64,000 nucleotides of DNA, taken from positions 62,001 through 126,000 of the forward strand of contig JAHHIH010000007.1 in assembly GCA_019358835.1 (NCBI GenBank), read 5' to 3'. The stretch comes from Tildeniella torsiva UHER 1998/13D (GTDB taxonomy: Bacteria; Cyanobacteriota; Cyanobacteriia; Phormidesmidales; Phormidesmidaceae). Position 1 is the first letter of the stretch. Each line of letters begins with the position of its first letter. Below, piece after piece: positions 52,966-62,944 of the stretch. The notes under the pieces are model-generated. The model ran no database searches, was not told the origin of the DNA, and saw nothing but the letters and a program-made list of their open reading frames with translations. A program made the translations under genes and the position numbers.

Positions 52966-54354
52966 TCAACCCACGCCTCCCTGGGGTAGCACGACGGTGA
53001 CTGTGGTGCCTACCTGAGGCTGGCTGTCGAGGTGAATGTGGCCGCGATGGGTATCGACGATCACCTTGGCGATCGCCAGCCCCAGCCCCGTGCCCTGCTC
53101 GCCACTGCGGAGCCGCGACGGGTCGGCTCGGTAAAAGCGATCAAAGGCGTGGGCGATCGCCTCACTATCCATACCAATGCCCGTGTCTTGCACCGTCACC
53201 TGCACCCCTGGCTGTCCCTGGTGCTTAGTGGGTTTGACCTTGATCGTCACGGTACCGCCGCTGGGGGTGTACTGCACCGCATTGCTGATCAGGTTGGTGA
53301 ATAGCCGAGTGAGCTGGCCGGGATCGCCCAAAATCGTGGAGCTAGCCGTGGGGGGAGCGGCCAACAGGGCTGCATTTTTAGACCGCTGTTTACCAGAACT
53401 TTTATCAACACTGTCTTCCGTTACCGCTACTCGCAGCGCAATCTGGCGTTCGGTCGCCATCACCTGCTGTTCCTCCAGCACATCCTCCAGCAGCCCCTCC
53501 AGGCTAAGCGAAGCGGGGGTGAAGGCAATTAGGCCGCTCTCTTGGCGGGCGAGAAACAGCAAGTCGTCCACCAGCCGCCCCAGCCGCCGGGTGAGCCGCT
53601 CGATCACCTGAAACTGCTTTTGCTGAATCTCCACATCGGGGTTGGGGTCTGACAGCGCCACCTGAGCATTGGTCTGAATCACGGCGATCGGGTTGCGCAA
53701 CTCGTGGGAGGCGTCGGCGGTGAACTGCTTGAGCTGCTGATAAGAGTCGCGCACGGGTGCCATGGCGATCCCCGACAGCAGCCAGCCGATCGCCGCCACT
53801 GCTCCCACCATCAGACTGGTGCCCAGGGCCAAATCCACAATCAGCCGACGGCTCGGTTTCGTCACCTCAAACCAGGGATGGCTGACCCGCAGGTAGCCCA
53901 GCACTTGTCCTTGATCCTGCACCCGCTCAGTAATCTGGCGAAAGAAGGTTTCTTGCCCCACCCGCACCGTTTCGCCTGCTGGGTTGACGTGCAGGGGCAC
54001 GGGCTGGAGGTCTGCAAAGGTTGACCACAGCAGTTGCCCATCGGGGCCAAACCACTCCAGGTCGATGTGGTCGTCTTCGACGGCGCGGGCGTTGTCGCGA
54101 AAGCTGGCTTCCACATTGACTCGCAGGGGCGGGCCATTGGCATCGACGGTGGCAAAGATGTGATCCCCGGCGGCATCGGGTTCTATAACGAGCGATCGCT
54201 CCACAATCTCCACCACATGGTTCAGGGTGTCATCCACCCGCTCGACCAGCGTAGTGCGCACGTAGAGATAAAAGCCGCTGGCAAACAGCAGCAGCAGCAC
54301 CGCCGTCACCGCTGTATACCAAAGTGCCAGTCGCCGCCGAGTCGCCTGAAACAT
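52966..54354 (-). CDS. Membrane sensor histidine kinase
   Basis: A 462-residue two-component sensor: membrane helix (about 11-32), periplasmic sensing region (33-170), second helix (about 175-197), phosphoacceptor His217 in DASHELRNP, and a catalytic ATPase domain with the N-box (NLISNAVQYT), G1 (VQDTGIGM) and G2 (GTGLGLAIAK). It resembles the RppB/NrsS group. No response regulator gene adjoins it; instead its ATG lies six bases after the HEPN gene stop, with an AGG ribosome site overlapping that stop, so it appears to be cotranscribed with the MNT-HEPN pair. Confidence 0.9.
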   Translation of the reverse strand: MFQATRRRLALWYTAVTAVLLLLFASGFYLYVRTTLVERVDDTLNHVVEIVERSLVIEPDAAGDHIFATVDANGPPLRVNVEASFRDNARAVEDDHIDLEWFGPDGQLLWSTFADLQPVPLHVNPAGETVRVGQETFFRQITERVQDQGQVLGYLRVSHPWFEVTKPSRRLIVDLALGTSLMVGAVAAIGWLLSGIAMAPVRDSYQQLKQFTADASHELRNPIAVIQTNAQVALSDPNPDVEIQQKQFQVIERLTRRLGRLVDDLLFLARQESGLIAFTPASLSLEGLLEDVLEEQQVMATERQIALRVAVTEDSVDKSSGKQRSKNAALLAAPPTASSTILGDPGQLTRLFTNLISNAVQYTPSGGTVTIKVKPTKHQGQPGVQVTVQDTGIGMDSEAIAHAFDRFYRADPSRLRSGEQGTGLGLAIAKVIVDTHRGHIHLDSQPQVGTTVTVVLPQGGVG

Positions 54355-54360
54355 AGACCT

Positions 54361-54747
54361 CTAGGGCAGTTTTTGAGTGACGAAATCGAGAATCGATGCT
54401 GCCAACTCTATAGCCTGTTGGGCATCTTCTTCTTCGGGTTCGAGGCTGTCTGAGGGATAACGAAACTCTGTGGCATAGGGAGTTAAGATATCCGCCGCAT
54501 CATCCCAACGTCTAAAACCTGCATCAGAACGGCAGCAGAGATCGAGCAAAACATCTAGGTCGTGGGTTTTGGGAAATACTATGCCTTGATGCACAAGATA
54601 AGCCTTCAGCGTTTTCTCAGCTGACTGCTGGCAATGGTAGACAACACTTTCAAGTATCAGTTCTTTCAGAAGTGCCCTGGCTGATTGCAAATCTCGTCTA
54701 CTGATGGTTAGCCACTTCTCTACTTCTGCACGCTGATCTTCAGCCAT
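54361..54747 (-). CDS. HEPN domain protein, partner of the MNT gene
   Basis: A 128-residue HEPN-fold protein (pfam05168 type) with the helix motif HCQQSAEKTLKAYL and the KTHDL turn. HEPN proteins beside minimal nucleotidyltransferases are usually toxins controlled by AMPylation or are RNA-active partners. The Rx4H catalytic motif of other HEPN groups is not clearly present. It overlaps the upstream MNT gene by eight bases. Confidence 0.85.
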   Translation of the reverse strand: MAEDQRAEVEKWLTISRRDLQSARALLKELILESVVYHCQQSAEKTLKAYLVHQGIVFPKTHDLDVLLDLCCRSDAGFRRWDDAADILTPYATEFRYPSDSLEPEEEDAQQAIELAASILDFVTQKLP

Positions 54748-55060
54748 AAAGAACTTTGCCTTGGCGAACCGCCTGACAGACTAGGGAACTCACTACGTTC
54801 TTTTTGCGCTCGACTTCTTCGCGGGTCATCACCAAAATATCTTTAGGAATCCCTAACCCTCGCAGCGCTTTGTAGGCAACTCGCGCCCGTCTGTAGCGGG
54901 GTTCGTCTGACTGCGAGACGATCACCAGCAGGTCGATGTCGCTGTCTGCGTTGGGTTCGCCGTAGGCGTAGGAGCCAAACAAAATGATCTGCTCTGGCTG
55001 GAGGGCAGATACCAAACGCTGAGTAATGGAATCGAGCAGGTCGGGGGTGAGCGGTGGCAT
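54740..55060 (-). CDS. Minimal nucleotidyltransferase (MNT) antitoxin
   Basis: A 106-residue nucleotidyltransferase with the motif GSYAYGEPNADSDIDLLV, the GSx10DxD signature with two metal-binding Asp residues. In MNT-HEPN modules this protein adenylylates the HEPN partner and neutralises it. The start MPPLTPDLLDS gives normal length. It is the first gene of a three-gene unit with HEPN and the sensor kinase. Confidence 0.88.
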   Translation of the reverse strand: MPPLTPDLLDSITQRLVSALQPEQIILFGSYAYGEPNADSDIDLLVIVSQSDEPRYRRARVAYKALRGLGIPKDILVMTREEVERKKNVVSSLVCQAVRQGKVLYG

Positions 55061-55216
55061 TAGCTCCCTCTTCGGTGAAGTGGGCGGCGAGTAGCGATCG
55101 CTAACCCCATCCTAATCCAGCAACCTGCGGCGACCAACCTCCTGTTTTAGTATGGTGAAGAATATACGGGGAAACTCCCCGATAAAAGCCTGGACATTGC
55201 CTTGAGGAGACGTTAC

Positions 55217-56272
55217 GTGCCCAATTTTTTAGCTGCTGCAAAGCGTTTAACCCGATGGGGCCTCAATCGATTGGGAATCATGACCCTCGTCGCCACAGCG
55301 ACTCTTGGCGTTTCCCTTTGGCTGGGTGGGCTGCACCTGCCATCGACGGCCCTGGCCCAAGACGAACCCACTGTCGAGCGGGCCACCCCCACCAACGCCA
55401 CGACCTACCGCTTCACCGTCGGCGACTACAAAGCCACAGTAGTGAGCGACGGCACGCTGACCTTCCCCGTCGGCTTCTTTGTGCCCAATGCTGACCCTGA
55501 TGCCGCTGCCGCTGCTCTGACCGACAACTTTTTGCCGACCGACAATGTCTTAGCCCACCTCAATGTGCTGTATCTAGAAACCGACGAGCATAAGGTGCTG
55601 ATCGACACCGGGGCGGGCAACACCTTTGGCCCCACCGTTGGCTATCTGGCAAACAACCTCGAAGCGGCGGGTATTGCCCCTGACACCATTGACACCATCA
55701 TTTTGACCCATGCCCACCCCGACCACATTGGCGGCATTCTCGATGACAGCGGCAACCCAGTATTTGCCAATGCCAGCTACTACATCTCTGCGACCGAGTG
55801 GGACTTTTGGACGGCACCGACGGTAGAGATGCCCAACTCGCTGGTGGATGCAGACACCCAGGCGAGTACGGTGGCCGTAGCGAAGGAATGGCTGGGTGCG
55901 ATCGGCGATCGCACCACCCGCTTTGCCTTAGGTGACGAGATTATTCCTGGCGTTGTTTCGGTGCCTTCGGTGGGTCACACCCCTGGGCAGTCCTCGTATC
56001 TGATTACCTCCGGCGACGACAGCCTGCTGGCCACCGGGGACGTGTTCTTTAGCGATCCCCTTAATCTGGAGAACCCCGACTGGGAAGTGGCCTTTGACAC
56101 CGACCCCACCCAGGGCGTGGCGACGCGGAAACAGCTGTTGGAAGTGGTTGCGGGCGATCGCCGCAAGCTGCTGGTGCCCCACATGCCTTTCCCTGGCCTC
56201 GGCCATGTGCGTGCCCAGGGCGATGCCTACGGCTGGGAACCGATCGTCTGGGATTTTGGGTTTGAGTCGTAG
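55217..56272 (+). CDS. MBL-fold metallo-hydrolase, exported
   Basis: A 351-residue metallo-beta-lactamase-fold hydrolase with a long N-terminal membrane/signal segment (about 13-45, ending TALAQ). The zinc motif HAHPDH is at residues 165-170, with further metal ligands in GHTPGQ and FPGLGHV. It probably acts on an ester, lactone or thioester in the periplasm. The GTG at 55217 has GAGGAG seven bases before it, so it is preferred over the upstream TTG. Confidence 0.84.
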   Translation: MPNFLAAAKRLTRWGLNRLGIMTLVATATLGVSLWLGGLHLPSTALAQDEPTVERATPTNATTYRFTVGDYKATVVSDGTLTFPVGFFVPNADPDAAAAALTDNFLPTDNVLAHLNVLYLETDEHKVLIDTGAGNTFGPTVGYLANNLEAAGIAPDTIDTIILTHAHPDHIGGILDDSGNPVFANASYYISATEWDFWTAPTVEMPNSLVDADTQASTVAVAKEWLGAIGDRTTRFALGDEIIPGVVSVPSVGHTPGQSSYLITSGDDSLLATGDVFFSDPLNLENPDWEVAFDTDPTQGVATRKQLLEVVAGDRRKLLVPHMPFPGLGHVRAQGDAYGWEPIVWDFGFES

Positions 56273-56423
56273 GCTCTAGGTTTGGAACTCGCTTAGACAG
56301 TTAGACCTTAAAAAAGTAGCGAGCGGAGCCCGCATGGAGAAGCTGGGTTCCGCTTGTTGTTAGGGAATATGTGGCGATGGGACGCACGTTGCTCAAAGCG
56401 CTGAGCTAGAGGCTACCCTGACA

Positions 56424-58136
56424 GTGAAAGCCCCATGGGATCGTGCCGTGGTAGATACTCCCCAGCCTCAGGTAAAAGCGACTCGGTCCCGACGGCGAGG
56501 CAAAGGCAAAGCGGATAAGACGGATCAAGCACCTTCCCTCAGCCGTAAAGAAGAGCGGGCTAAAAAGCGCCAGGCCCAAAAGGTGCGCAAAGAGTTGATT
56601 CAGTATCTTGCGGCAACGTTGTTCGTCGCCGGACTGATCGGAGTCTTGCTGGCGCTGCTGGGCGAGCCCAAGCTGGCGCTGGCGGCGGTGGTGGCGATCG
56701 CCTGTCTGGCCCTCTCCTTCAAATATCCCCGCCAGGCCATCTATGGATTGATCATCTATGTGCCCTTTAGTGGCACCGTTACCTACGCCCTGGGGGGCAG
56801 CGGCATTTTGCAGCTGGCCAAAGACGCGATCTATATTCCAGCGCTAATTGGAGTGATCCAGTTTTGCCGCCGCACCCGGCAGCCGCTGATTATTCCACCG
56901 CTAATCAAAATTCCGCTGCTGGCGCTGCTGGGGTTGAGTGGGCTGACCCTGCTGGTGGTGAATGGGGGGCAGCAGCTCGATGCAGCGGGGGGCGAAGTCC
57001 CCATTTTGATCGGCGTGCTGGGGCTGAAGGTGTTGATTGGCTACGTGCTGATTATTCCTTGTATTTACTATCTGCTGCGCGATCGCGAAGACGTTTACTT
57101 CCTCCTGCGTCTGCAAGTGGTGCTGATTTTGGTCTGCTGCGGCCTGGGCTTTATCCAATACATGATGCTGCGGTTGGGTATTTGCCAAGGCACCATCGGC
57201 GAGGGCGAAGACCTGTTTAAGGCATCCCTAGAGTCGCGCTGTTTTGTCGGTGGGTCGCTGCTGTACACCCCAGCCCAGGGTCAAATTCGCCTGCCGGGTA
57301 CGTTTAACGCCCCCTGGCAGTGGGGCTGGTTTTTGATTTCGAGCGGTTTTTTTGCCTTTGGCACGGCGTTTAGCGATCGCAGCCCGATCTGGCGCATCGT
57401 AGGTCTGGGGTCATTGGCGGCAGTGGGGGTGATGGCGGTGGTCTCGGGGCAGCGCATTGCCCTGGCCCTGGTACCCGTCACCATTGTGGGCCTGCTGGTG
57501 CTGACGGGGCAGGTGGCCAACCTGAAGCGCTTTCTCCCGATTGGCATTGGTCTGGCCGTCATTCTCAGCGTGTTTATGGCCCAAAACCCAGCGGTGGTTA
57601 ACGAGCGCTGGGCAAGTTTCGAAAGCCGCTGGAGCGCTTCACCGCCCCACGAGTTTATTGTGCAGCAGTTTCAGTGGGCCCAAAAGCAGCAGGAGGGCAT
57701 TTTGGGCCGGGGAGTGGGTCGCGCCACCAACGCCGCCCGCATCTTTGGCAAAACCGAGCTGGTCGAAACCTACCACCCGAAGCTGATGTACGAAATTGGT
57801 CCGCTGGGGCTGCTGGCTACCCTGGCGGTGTACCTCACCCTGACCGTCGCTACCTTCAAAGCCTACCGATCCATCAAAGACCCTAACTTGCGGGGCTATG
57901 GCGCTTCGATGTGGGTGTTCGTGCTGTTTATCAGCATCTTTCCCTACTACTACCCGCTGGATGTGGATCCGGTGAATGTGTATTACTGGCTGGCAGCGGG
58001 CATTGTGCTCAAACTGCCCGAAATTGATCAGCAAGAGCGGTTGCAGCAGCGCCTTGAAGAAGCCAGCCGCCGTCGCAAGCTCACCCCCCGCGAGAAAAAG
58101 CAGCTTCAGAAGCAGGAAACAATCGTGTTTGAGTAA
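56424..58136 (+). CDS. hpsL: Hormogonium polysaccharide biosynthesis protein HpsL (O-antigen ligase/Wzy-like)
   Basis: A 570-residue polytopic membrane protein: basic N-terminal tail (RRRGKGKADKTD, KEERAKKRQAQK), about 11 or 12 helices, and a charged C-terminal tail (EASRRRKLTPREKKQLQK). The pattern and sequences (KYPRQAIYGLIIYVPFSGTVTY) match HpsL, a Wzy/O-antigen-polymerase-like protein needed for the motility polysaccharide of filamentous cyanobacteria. No other hps genes adjoin it. Start is GTG and not certain. Confidence 0.82.
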   Translation: MKAPWDRAVVDTPQPQVKATRSRRRGKGKADKTDQAPSLSRKEERAKKRQAQKVRKELIQYLAATLFVAGLIGVLLALLGEPKLALAAVVAIACLALSFKYPRQAIYGLIIYVPFSGTVTYALGGSGILQLAKDAIYIPALIGVIQFCRRTRQPLIIPPLIKIPLLALLGLSGLTLLVVNGGQQLDAAGGEVPILIGVLGLKVLIGYVLIIPCIYYLLRDREDVYFLLRLQVVLILVCCGLGFIQYMMLRLGICQGTIGEGEDLFKASLESRCFVGGSLLYTPAQGQIRLPGTFNAPWQWGWFLISSGFFAFGTAFSDRSPIWRIVGLGSLAAVGVMAVVSGQRIALALVPVTIVGLLVLTGQVANLKRFLPIGIGLAVILSVFMAQNPAVVNERWASFESRWSASPPHEFIVQQFQWAQKQQEGILGRGVGRATNAARIFGKTELVETYHPKLMYEIGPLGLLATLAVYLTLTVATFKAYRSIKDPNLRGYGASMWVFVLFISIFPYYYPLDVDPVNVYYWLAAGIVLKLPEIDQQERLQQRLEEASRRRKLTPREKKQLQKQETIVFE

Positions 58137-58308
58137 CGGTATTGTGCCTCGGGCCGGTTTTGCCCTGGCAGCCTGTTCGCGCAACTTAACGTGCTCCAAA
58201 AGGGTGAGCGTGGTAAAACTCAGGGAAAGCAGCGAATAGATTTATAGTACGCTTGAACCAAATTAGACTATAGTTCTTCCCATCCACGGTTCCTACGGAG
58301 ACGGCTCA

Positions 58309-58689
58309 ATGGCACAGGCAAAAGGTAACGGCGCAGTGGCAGACACCGCCACGCTAGATTTAGACACCACAGCTCCAGTCGATGACGATGGCGAAGACAC
58401 CGTCGCTGAAGCGATCGATGCTGACCAAATCGATGACCTGTTCAAAGACCTTAAAACCCTGTTGAACACCGTTGAAAAGCTACAAAAAGCTCGGCAAGAT
58501 GTCGGCGACATCAAACCTCTGATTCTGCGCCTGCTCGACGGCGAACTGCTCTCTGGCGAAGAGTTGGAGGAACTGCGCGGCGGCATCGGTGGCCTGTCGA
58601 AAATCCTCAAAATGTACAACGACTACCAGACCGCCCTGGAGCGCGCCCAGCCCGCCCGCACTATCCTCGACCAGCTCTTGAAATCGTAG
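58309..58689 (+). CDS. Conserved hypothetical protein
   Basis: A 126-residue acidic, helical protein with a disordered N-terminus (1-40) and a conserved helical core (DDLFKDLKTLLNTVEKLQKA ... LLSGEELEELRGG ... LDQLLKS). GGAG precedes the ATG. I recognise this as a conserved cyanobacterial protein type but know no function for it. Confidence 0.75.
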   Translation: MAQAKGNGAVADTATLDLDTTAPVDDDGEDTVAEAIDADQIDDLFKDLKTLLNTVEKLQKARQDVGDIKPLILRLLDGELLSGEELEELRGGIGGLSKILKMYNDYQTALERAQPARTILDQLLKS

Positions 58690-58822
58690 GCATTCGCAGG
58701 GTGTCATTAGGCGGCATATCATCTCAGCCATCCAGCATTCAGAATGTGCCCGCCGTAAGGCACCGCCCACGGCAGCAGGAAACTTTCACTGGTGCATCCG
58801 CGCAGCGATGCACCCTACGGAT

Positions 58823-60106
58823 CTATCGGGCATTCCAAGCGGCGGCGGCATCGCTGACGGCTTGGTCTACGGTTTTTTGACCGAGCATCGCGGCTTGTAG
58901 GTTGTCGTAGACGATGGCTTGCAGCTCTTTAACCCCATCCATGGCGGGGATTAGCACCTCGGCCTGGTTCATTTGCTCGGCGCTGACCGATCGCGCCTTC
59001 TCTACGCCCTTAGTGCCCTCGGCAGCAAAGTAGGCGTCCTCTAGGGCACCAGCGGTGGAAGGCAGCACGTTGGCGGCTTTGGCAAAGCTGAGCTGGTTGG
59101 CATCGTTGGTGACATACAGCGCAAAATCCAGCGCCGCATCGGGCACATCGGTACCAGCCGGAATCACCACATTCATCACCGCCACGTTGGTCTTGCCGGT
59201 GTCGCCGGTGATCTGGGGGCCGCTGCCCGTGACGGCGGCAATATCTGGCGCGTTGGCTTCAATGGTGGGGAAGAATTCTGCCCCGGTAGATAGCAGCGCC
59301 ACTTCCCCGGCCTGGTACAGCTCGATCGCCCGGCGATGGCCCTGGGTCAGCACCTCCTGGGGTAGTAGTTCTTGCTGGTAGAGGTCGGTCCAATACTGGA
59401 AGACAGCGCGGCCCGCGTCGGTGTCGAAGGCGGCCTGGCCCTGGTCATCTACCAGCTCGACCCCCATCTGCACAAAAGATTGCAGCACGTCGGCAGAATC
59501 TTCGGGCACGAAAGTAGTGAAGTAGGCATACTTGCCGGTTTTTTCTTTCACCTGGCGGGCCACCTCGGCTAGCTCAGCGTAGGTGGTGGGCGGGGCTACC
59601 CCAGCCTCATCTAAAAGTGATTGGTTGTGCAGGGTGACGTTGGTGGTTAGGTACCAGGGGATGCCGAAGCTCTGGCCGTTGAGGGTGTTGGCTTCCCAGA
59701 TGTTTGGCAGATAGACTTGCTTGGCCTCGGCGGAAACTTTGTCATCCAGCGGCATCCAGGCGTTGCGGCTGGCCAGCTGGGCGGCAAAGTCGGGGTTGAG
59801 GTTGACTACGTCGGGGGCGGTGCCAGCGGTGACCGCAGTGAGAATTTTGCTCTGCATGTCGGCCCAGGGCACATCGACCCAGCGCACGGTGGTACCGGGG
59901 TTTTGCGCTTCATAGTCGGCAATCAGCCCGTTGAAATAGTCGGTAAAGTCGGGCTGAAGCTGCATCGTCCAAAACTCGACTTCTTGGTTACCGCCCTCGG
60001 CGGGGGCATTGGCGCTGGGCTGTCCGCTGCCGCAGGCCACTAGCCAGCTCATCATCAGGCCGAGCAGAGCAAACAGACCAAAGCGAGCGTAGGGGCGGAG
60101 TCTCAT
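58823..60106 (-). CDS. ABC transporter sugar-binding lipoprotein (family 1 type)
   Basis: A 427-residue extracellular solute-binding protein. The signal has a lipobox (LVACGSG) near residue 25, and mature features VEFWTMQLQPDF, GTAPDVVNLNPDF and GIPWYLTTN fit sugar/polyol binders of ABC transporters (family 1). The sugar or osmolyte is unknown; a glucosylglycerol-like ligand is one option. No permease or ATPase genes adjoin it. Confidence 0.85.
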   Translation of the reverse strand: MRLRPYARFGLFALLGLMMSWLVACGSGQPSANAPAEGGNQEVEFWTMQLQPDFTDYFNGLIADYEAQNPGTTVRWVDVPWADMQSKILTAVTAGTAPDVVNLNPDFAAQLASRNAWMPLDDKVSAEAKQVYLPNIWEANTLNGQSFGIPWYLTTNVTLHNQSLLDEAGVAPPTTYAELAEVARQVKEKTGKYAYFTTFVPEDSADVLQSFVQMGVELVDDQGQAAFDTDAGRAVFQYWTDLYQQELLPQEVLTQGHRRAIELYQAGEVALLSTGAEFFPTIEANAPDIAAVTGSGPQITGDTGKTNVAVMNVVIPAGTDVPDAALDFALYVTNDANQLSFAKAANVLPSTAGALEDAYFAAEGTKGVEKARSVSAEQMNQAEVLIPAMDGVKELQAIVYDNLQAAMLGQKTVDQAVSDAAAAWNAR

Positions 60107-60197
60107 GGTGAAAACAGAAAGAAGAACGAAGGGTCAAACAGGGCGCACCCGGTCACGGTTGCTTATTTTCGCTTAATTTGTGCAGTTGTGGCGGGGT

Positions 60198-61415
60198 TTA
60201 TAAAATCACCTGTACGGCACTGGCGCAGGCGATCGCCCGCTCCTTTGCCTCTTCTACCGTGTCGCCCAGGGCTAGGGCTACCCCCATACGGCGGTTGGGG
60301 TGGGCGGTGGGCTTGCCAAACAGCCGCACCTTGCTGGTGGGCACCTTCAGCGCCTCATCCAGGTCAGAGTATTGGGGATGGTCGCTCTTTCCGCCTGCCA
60401 AGATCACTGCCGAGGCCCCCGGCTGCACCAGGGTGATCTCACCAATGGGCAGACCCATAATCGCTCGCACGTGCAGCTCAAACTCCGACTGGTGCTGGCT
60501 GACCATCGTCACCATGCCGGTGTCGTGGGGCCGGGGGCTGACTTCGCTAAAGTACACGGTCTGAGGCTGATCGGGTGCCCCGGCAATAAACAATTCCACC
60601 CCAAATAGCCCCCACCCGCCTAGGGCATCGGTAACGGATTTGGCCATTTCTTGGCAGGCCGCCAGGGTGTCGGGGTGCAGAGCACAGGGCTGCCAAGACT
60701 CGCGGTAGTCGCCCGCCTCCTGGCGGTGGCCGATAGGGGGGCAAAAGTGGGTGCCGTCGATCGCCCGCACCGTCAGTAGGGTGATCTCGGTGTCGAAGGG
60801 TACGAAGCCCTCGACAATGACGCGATCGCTCTTGCCTCGGCCCGCTTCTCCCGCATACTTCCATGCGGCCAGCACCTCCGAATCCTGGCGCACCGTGCTC
60901 TGGCCCTTGCCCGACGAACTCATGATCGGTTTGACCACGCAGGGCAGACCAATGGCTTTGATGGCCTCCAGGTACTCCGCCTCAGTACCGGCAAAGCGAA
61001 ATGGTGAAGTCTTGAGGCCCAGCTCTTCTGCCGCCAGTCGCCGAATGCCCTCGCGGTTCATGGTCAGCTGGGTGGCGCGGGCGGTGGGGATGACCCGCCA
61101 GCCTTCGGTCTCTAGGGCGACTAAGGTATCGGTGGCGATCGCCTCCACCTCTGGCACGATCAGACTCGGGCGCTCAGTTTCCACCACCTGCCGCAGCCGG
61201 TTGCCATCCAGCATGTCGATGACGTGGCGACGGTGGGCTACAGCCATAGCTGGGGCATGGTCGTAGCGATCGACGGCCACCACCTCCAGCCCCAGACGCA
61301 CTGCCTCTAGAGCAACTTCCCGGCCCAGCTCACCCGATCCCAGCAGCAGCAGGCGCTGGGCCTCGTCGTTCAGGGGGGTGCCTAGGGGTGTCAGGGGCGA
61401 CAGCGAGGTGGTCAT
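60198..61415 (-). CDS. purT: Formate-dependent phosphoribosylglycinamide formyltransferase
   Basis: PurT formylates GAR in purine synthesis using formate and ATP, bypassing the folate-dependent PurN. The 405-residue ATP-grasp enzyme has [13 protein letters not shown] near residue 27, the ATP-binding [12 protein letters not shown] loop and the [14 protein letters not shown] motif. GGAG lies upstream of ATG 61415. Confidence 0.94.
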   Translation of the reverse strand: MTTSLSPLTPLGTPLNDEAQRLLLLGSGELGREVALEAVRLGLEVVAVDRYDHAPAMAVAHRRHVIDMLDGNRLRQVVETERPSLIVPEVEAIATDTLVALETEGWRVIPTARATQLTMNREGIRRLAAEELGLKTSPFRFAGTEAEYLEAIKAIGLPCVVKPIMSSSGKGQSTVRQDSEVLAAWKYAGEAGRGKSDRVIVEGFVPFDTEITLLTVRAIDGTHFCPPIGHRQEAGDYRESWQPCALHPDTLAACQEMAKSVTDALGGWGLFGVELFIAGAPDQPQTVYFSEVSPRPHDTGMVTMVSQHQSEFELHVRAIMGLPIGEITLVQPGASAVILAGGKSDHPQYSDLDEALKVPTSKVRLFGKPTAHPNRRMGVALALGDTVEEAKERAIACASAVQVIL

Positions 61416-61841
61416 AACAAGTTACTCCAGGCGTAAAGAAAAGAAAGCGCGTAAAGAAATACAGCGGCACGGCCATAGTTTCTCAATATTAAGTGCTCAC
61501 TTTTCAGAATTGTGTGTAACATCGCTGGTGATACCAGGCTTTAGTCGGCCTGGCATCACCTCAGGAGCAACGGCAAAACCATTGGGTGCGGGGTCAGGAG
61601 ATACGGCATCGTCGATCTTCAACCCAGGAAAAGTGCTTAGAAAGAAAAGTGGAAAATCTGAATTAAATTGTGTACCATTCGTTAGCACTTTTCCCCCAGG
61701 GATGACTGCTGGGCCGCTGGATCTCTTCTTGAGTGCCTGAGAATGGCTTTTGGAGGGAAGAAACGGGCTCGTTTGGGTCTGCTTGGTTGTCTTTAAACCA
61801 GGCAGGTTTTCTGGTTACCCACCTGTTTTTCGGATACTACC
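61416..61841. other. Intergenic region upstream of pilM with two inverted repeats
   Basis: This 426-base divergent gap has a hairpin GGTGAT-A-CCAGG / CCTGG-C-ATCACC (61527-61560) and a larger inverted repeat GGAAAAGTGCT (61627-61637) / AGCACTTTTCC (61684-61694) around an AT-rich 46-base spacer. Promoters of pilM and purT must lie here. I see no credible gene in it. Confidence 0.55.
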
Positions 61842-62942
61842 GTGGATAGTCTCAAAGCCATTTTTAGTCGCAAGCCTCGGGGAGTTGGTATCGAGCTCAC
61901 CCCTGAGAGAGTTAATTTGGCTCGCCTTAAAAAACAGGGAGCCTCGCTTAAGTTAGAGGCCTTGGCCTCGGTAGAACTGGCCGAGGGCATTTACGAGGAA
62001 GGCCAAATTCTAGACACCGCTGCCATGGCCGACGCCATTCAAACGGTGCTCACTGAAAGCAAGCTCAAGGTCAAACAGGCCACCACCGCTATTCCGGGCC
62101 GGGCCATTACCCGCGTCATTCCGGTGCCCGCCGAGCTTGACGATAACGAGCTGCGCGAAATGGTGCTCAACCAGGAGGCCAGTCTCTACCTGCCCTTCCC
62201 CCGCGAAGAGGCCGATGTTGACTACCAAAAGCTTGGCTACTTCGTTGACGAAGATGGCATTGAGAAGGTGCAGGTGTTGCTGGTGGCGGTGCGTAAAGAC
62301 CTCACCGACCCTTACATTGAGGTATTTCAGCAGGCGGGGCTAGCGCTCAACGTGCTCGAAACCTCGAGCTTTGCTCTGATTCGCACCATTCGAGAGCAGC
62401 TGCGGCAGTTTACGCCCCAGGAGGCCGCCGCCGTGGTCGATATCGAGTTTGAAAACACCGAGATTTCCATCGTGGTCGATGGGGTGCCCCACTTCTCGCG
62501 CACCGTACCGATTGGCACCTTTCAGATTCAGAGCGCCCTCAGCCGGGCCATGAATTTGCCTCCCTCCCGCAATACTGAGCTGCTCCAGGGCATGACGGTA
62601 CCCATTCAAACGATGGATACCGTGGGTGCGCCCCAGATGGGCAACACCAACCCTGGCACCACCGCCATGCTGCGGGTGCTGGGCGAGCTATCTGACGAAC
62701 TGCGCCGCTCTATCGACTTCTACCTCAACCAGGGCGAAGACATGGAGGTGGCGCAACTGCTGCTGGCCGGGCCAGGGGCTTCCATTGGCCAGCTCGACGA
62801 ATTTCTGGCCCAGCGGCTCAGTCTGCCCGCCAGCCAGATCGATCCGATTTCAGCGCTGTCGTTAGAGGTGGCTGAAGACATTCCCGAGAGTCAGCGGGCA
62901 GGGTTGGCGACGGTCATTGGTCTCGGCATGCGGGAGGTGTAG
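61842..62942 (+). CDS. pilM: Type IV pilus assembly protein PilM
   Basis: PilM is an actin-like cytoplasmic ATPase-fold protein that binds PilN and links the pilus machine's inner-membrane platform to its motors. The 366-residue product has the FtsA-like opening GVGIELTPERVNLARLKK and the VDIEFENTEIS phosphate-binding region. GTG start. It leads the pilMNO operon, which is needed for twitching motility and DNA uptake. Confidence 0.92.
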   Translation: MDSLKAIFSRKPRGVGIELTPERVNLARLKKQGASLKLEALASVELAEGIYEEGQILDTAAMADAIQTVLTESKLKVKQATTAIPGRAITRVIPVPAELDDNELREMVLNQEASLYLPFPREEADVDYQKLGYFVDEDGIEKVQVLLVAVRKDLTDPYIEVFQQAGLALNVLETSSFALIRTIREQLRQFTPQEAAAVVDIEFENTEISIVVDGVPHFSRTVPIGTFQIQSALSRAMNLPPSRNTELLQGMTVPIQTMDTVGAPQMGNTNPGTTAMLRVLGELSDELRRSIDFYLNQGEDMEVAQLLLAGPGASIGQLDEFLAQRLSLPASQIDPISALSLEVAEDIPESQRAGLATVIGLGMREV

Positions 62943-62944
62943 CT

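Noticed and set aside
61497-61688. Minus-strand 63-codon frame in the purT-pilM gap
   Set aside because: It overlaps the inverted repeats, has no clear ribosome site and no recognisable domain.
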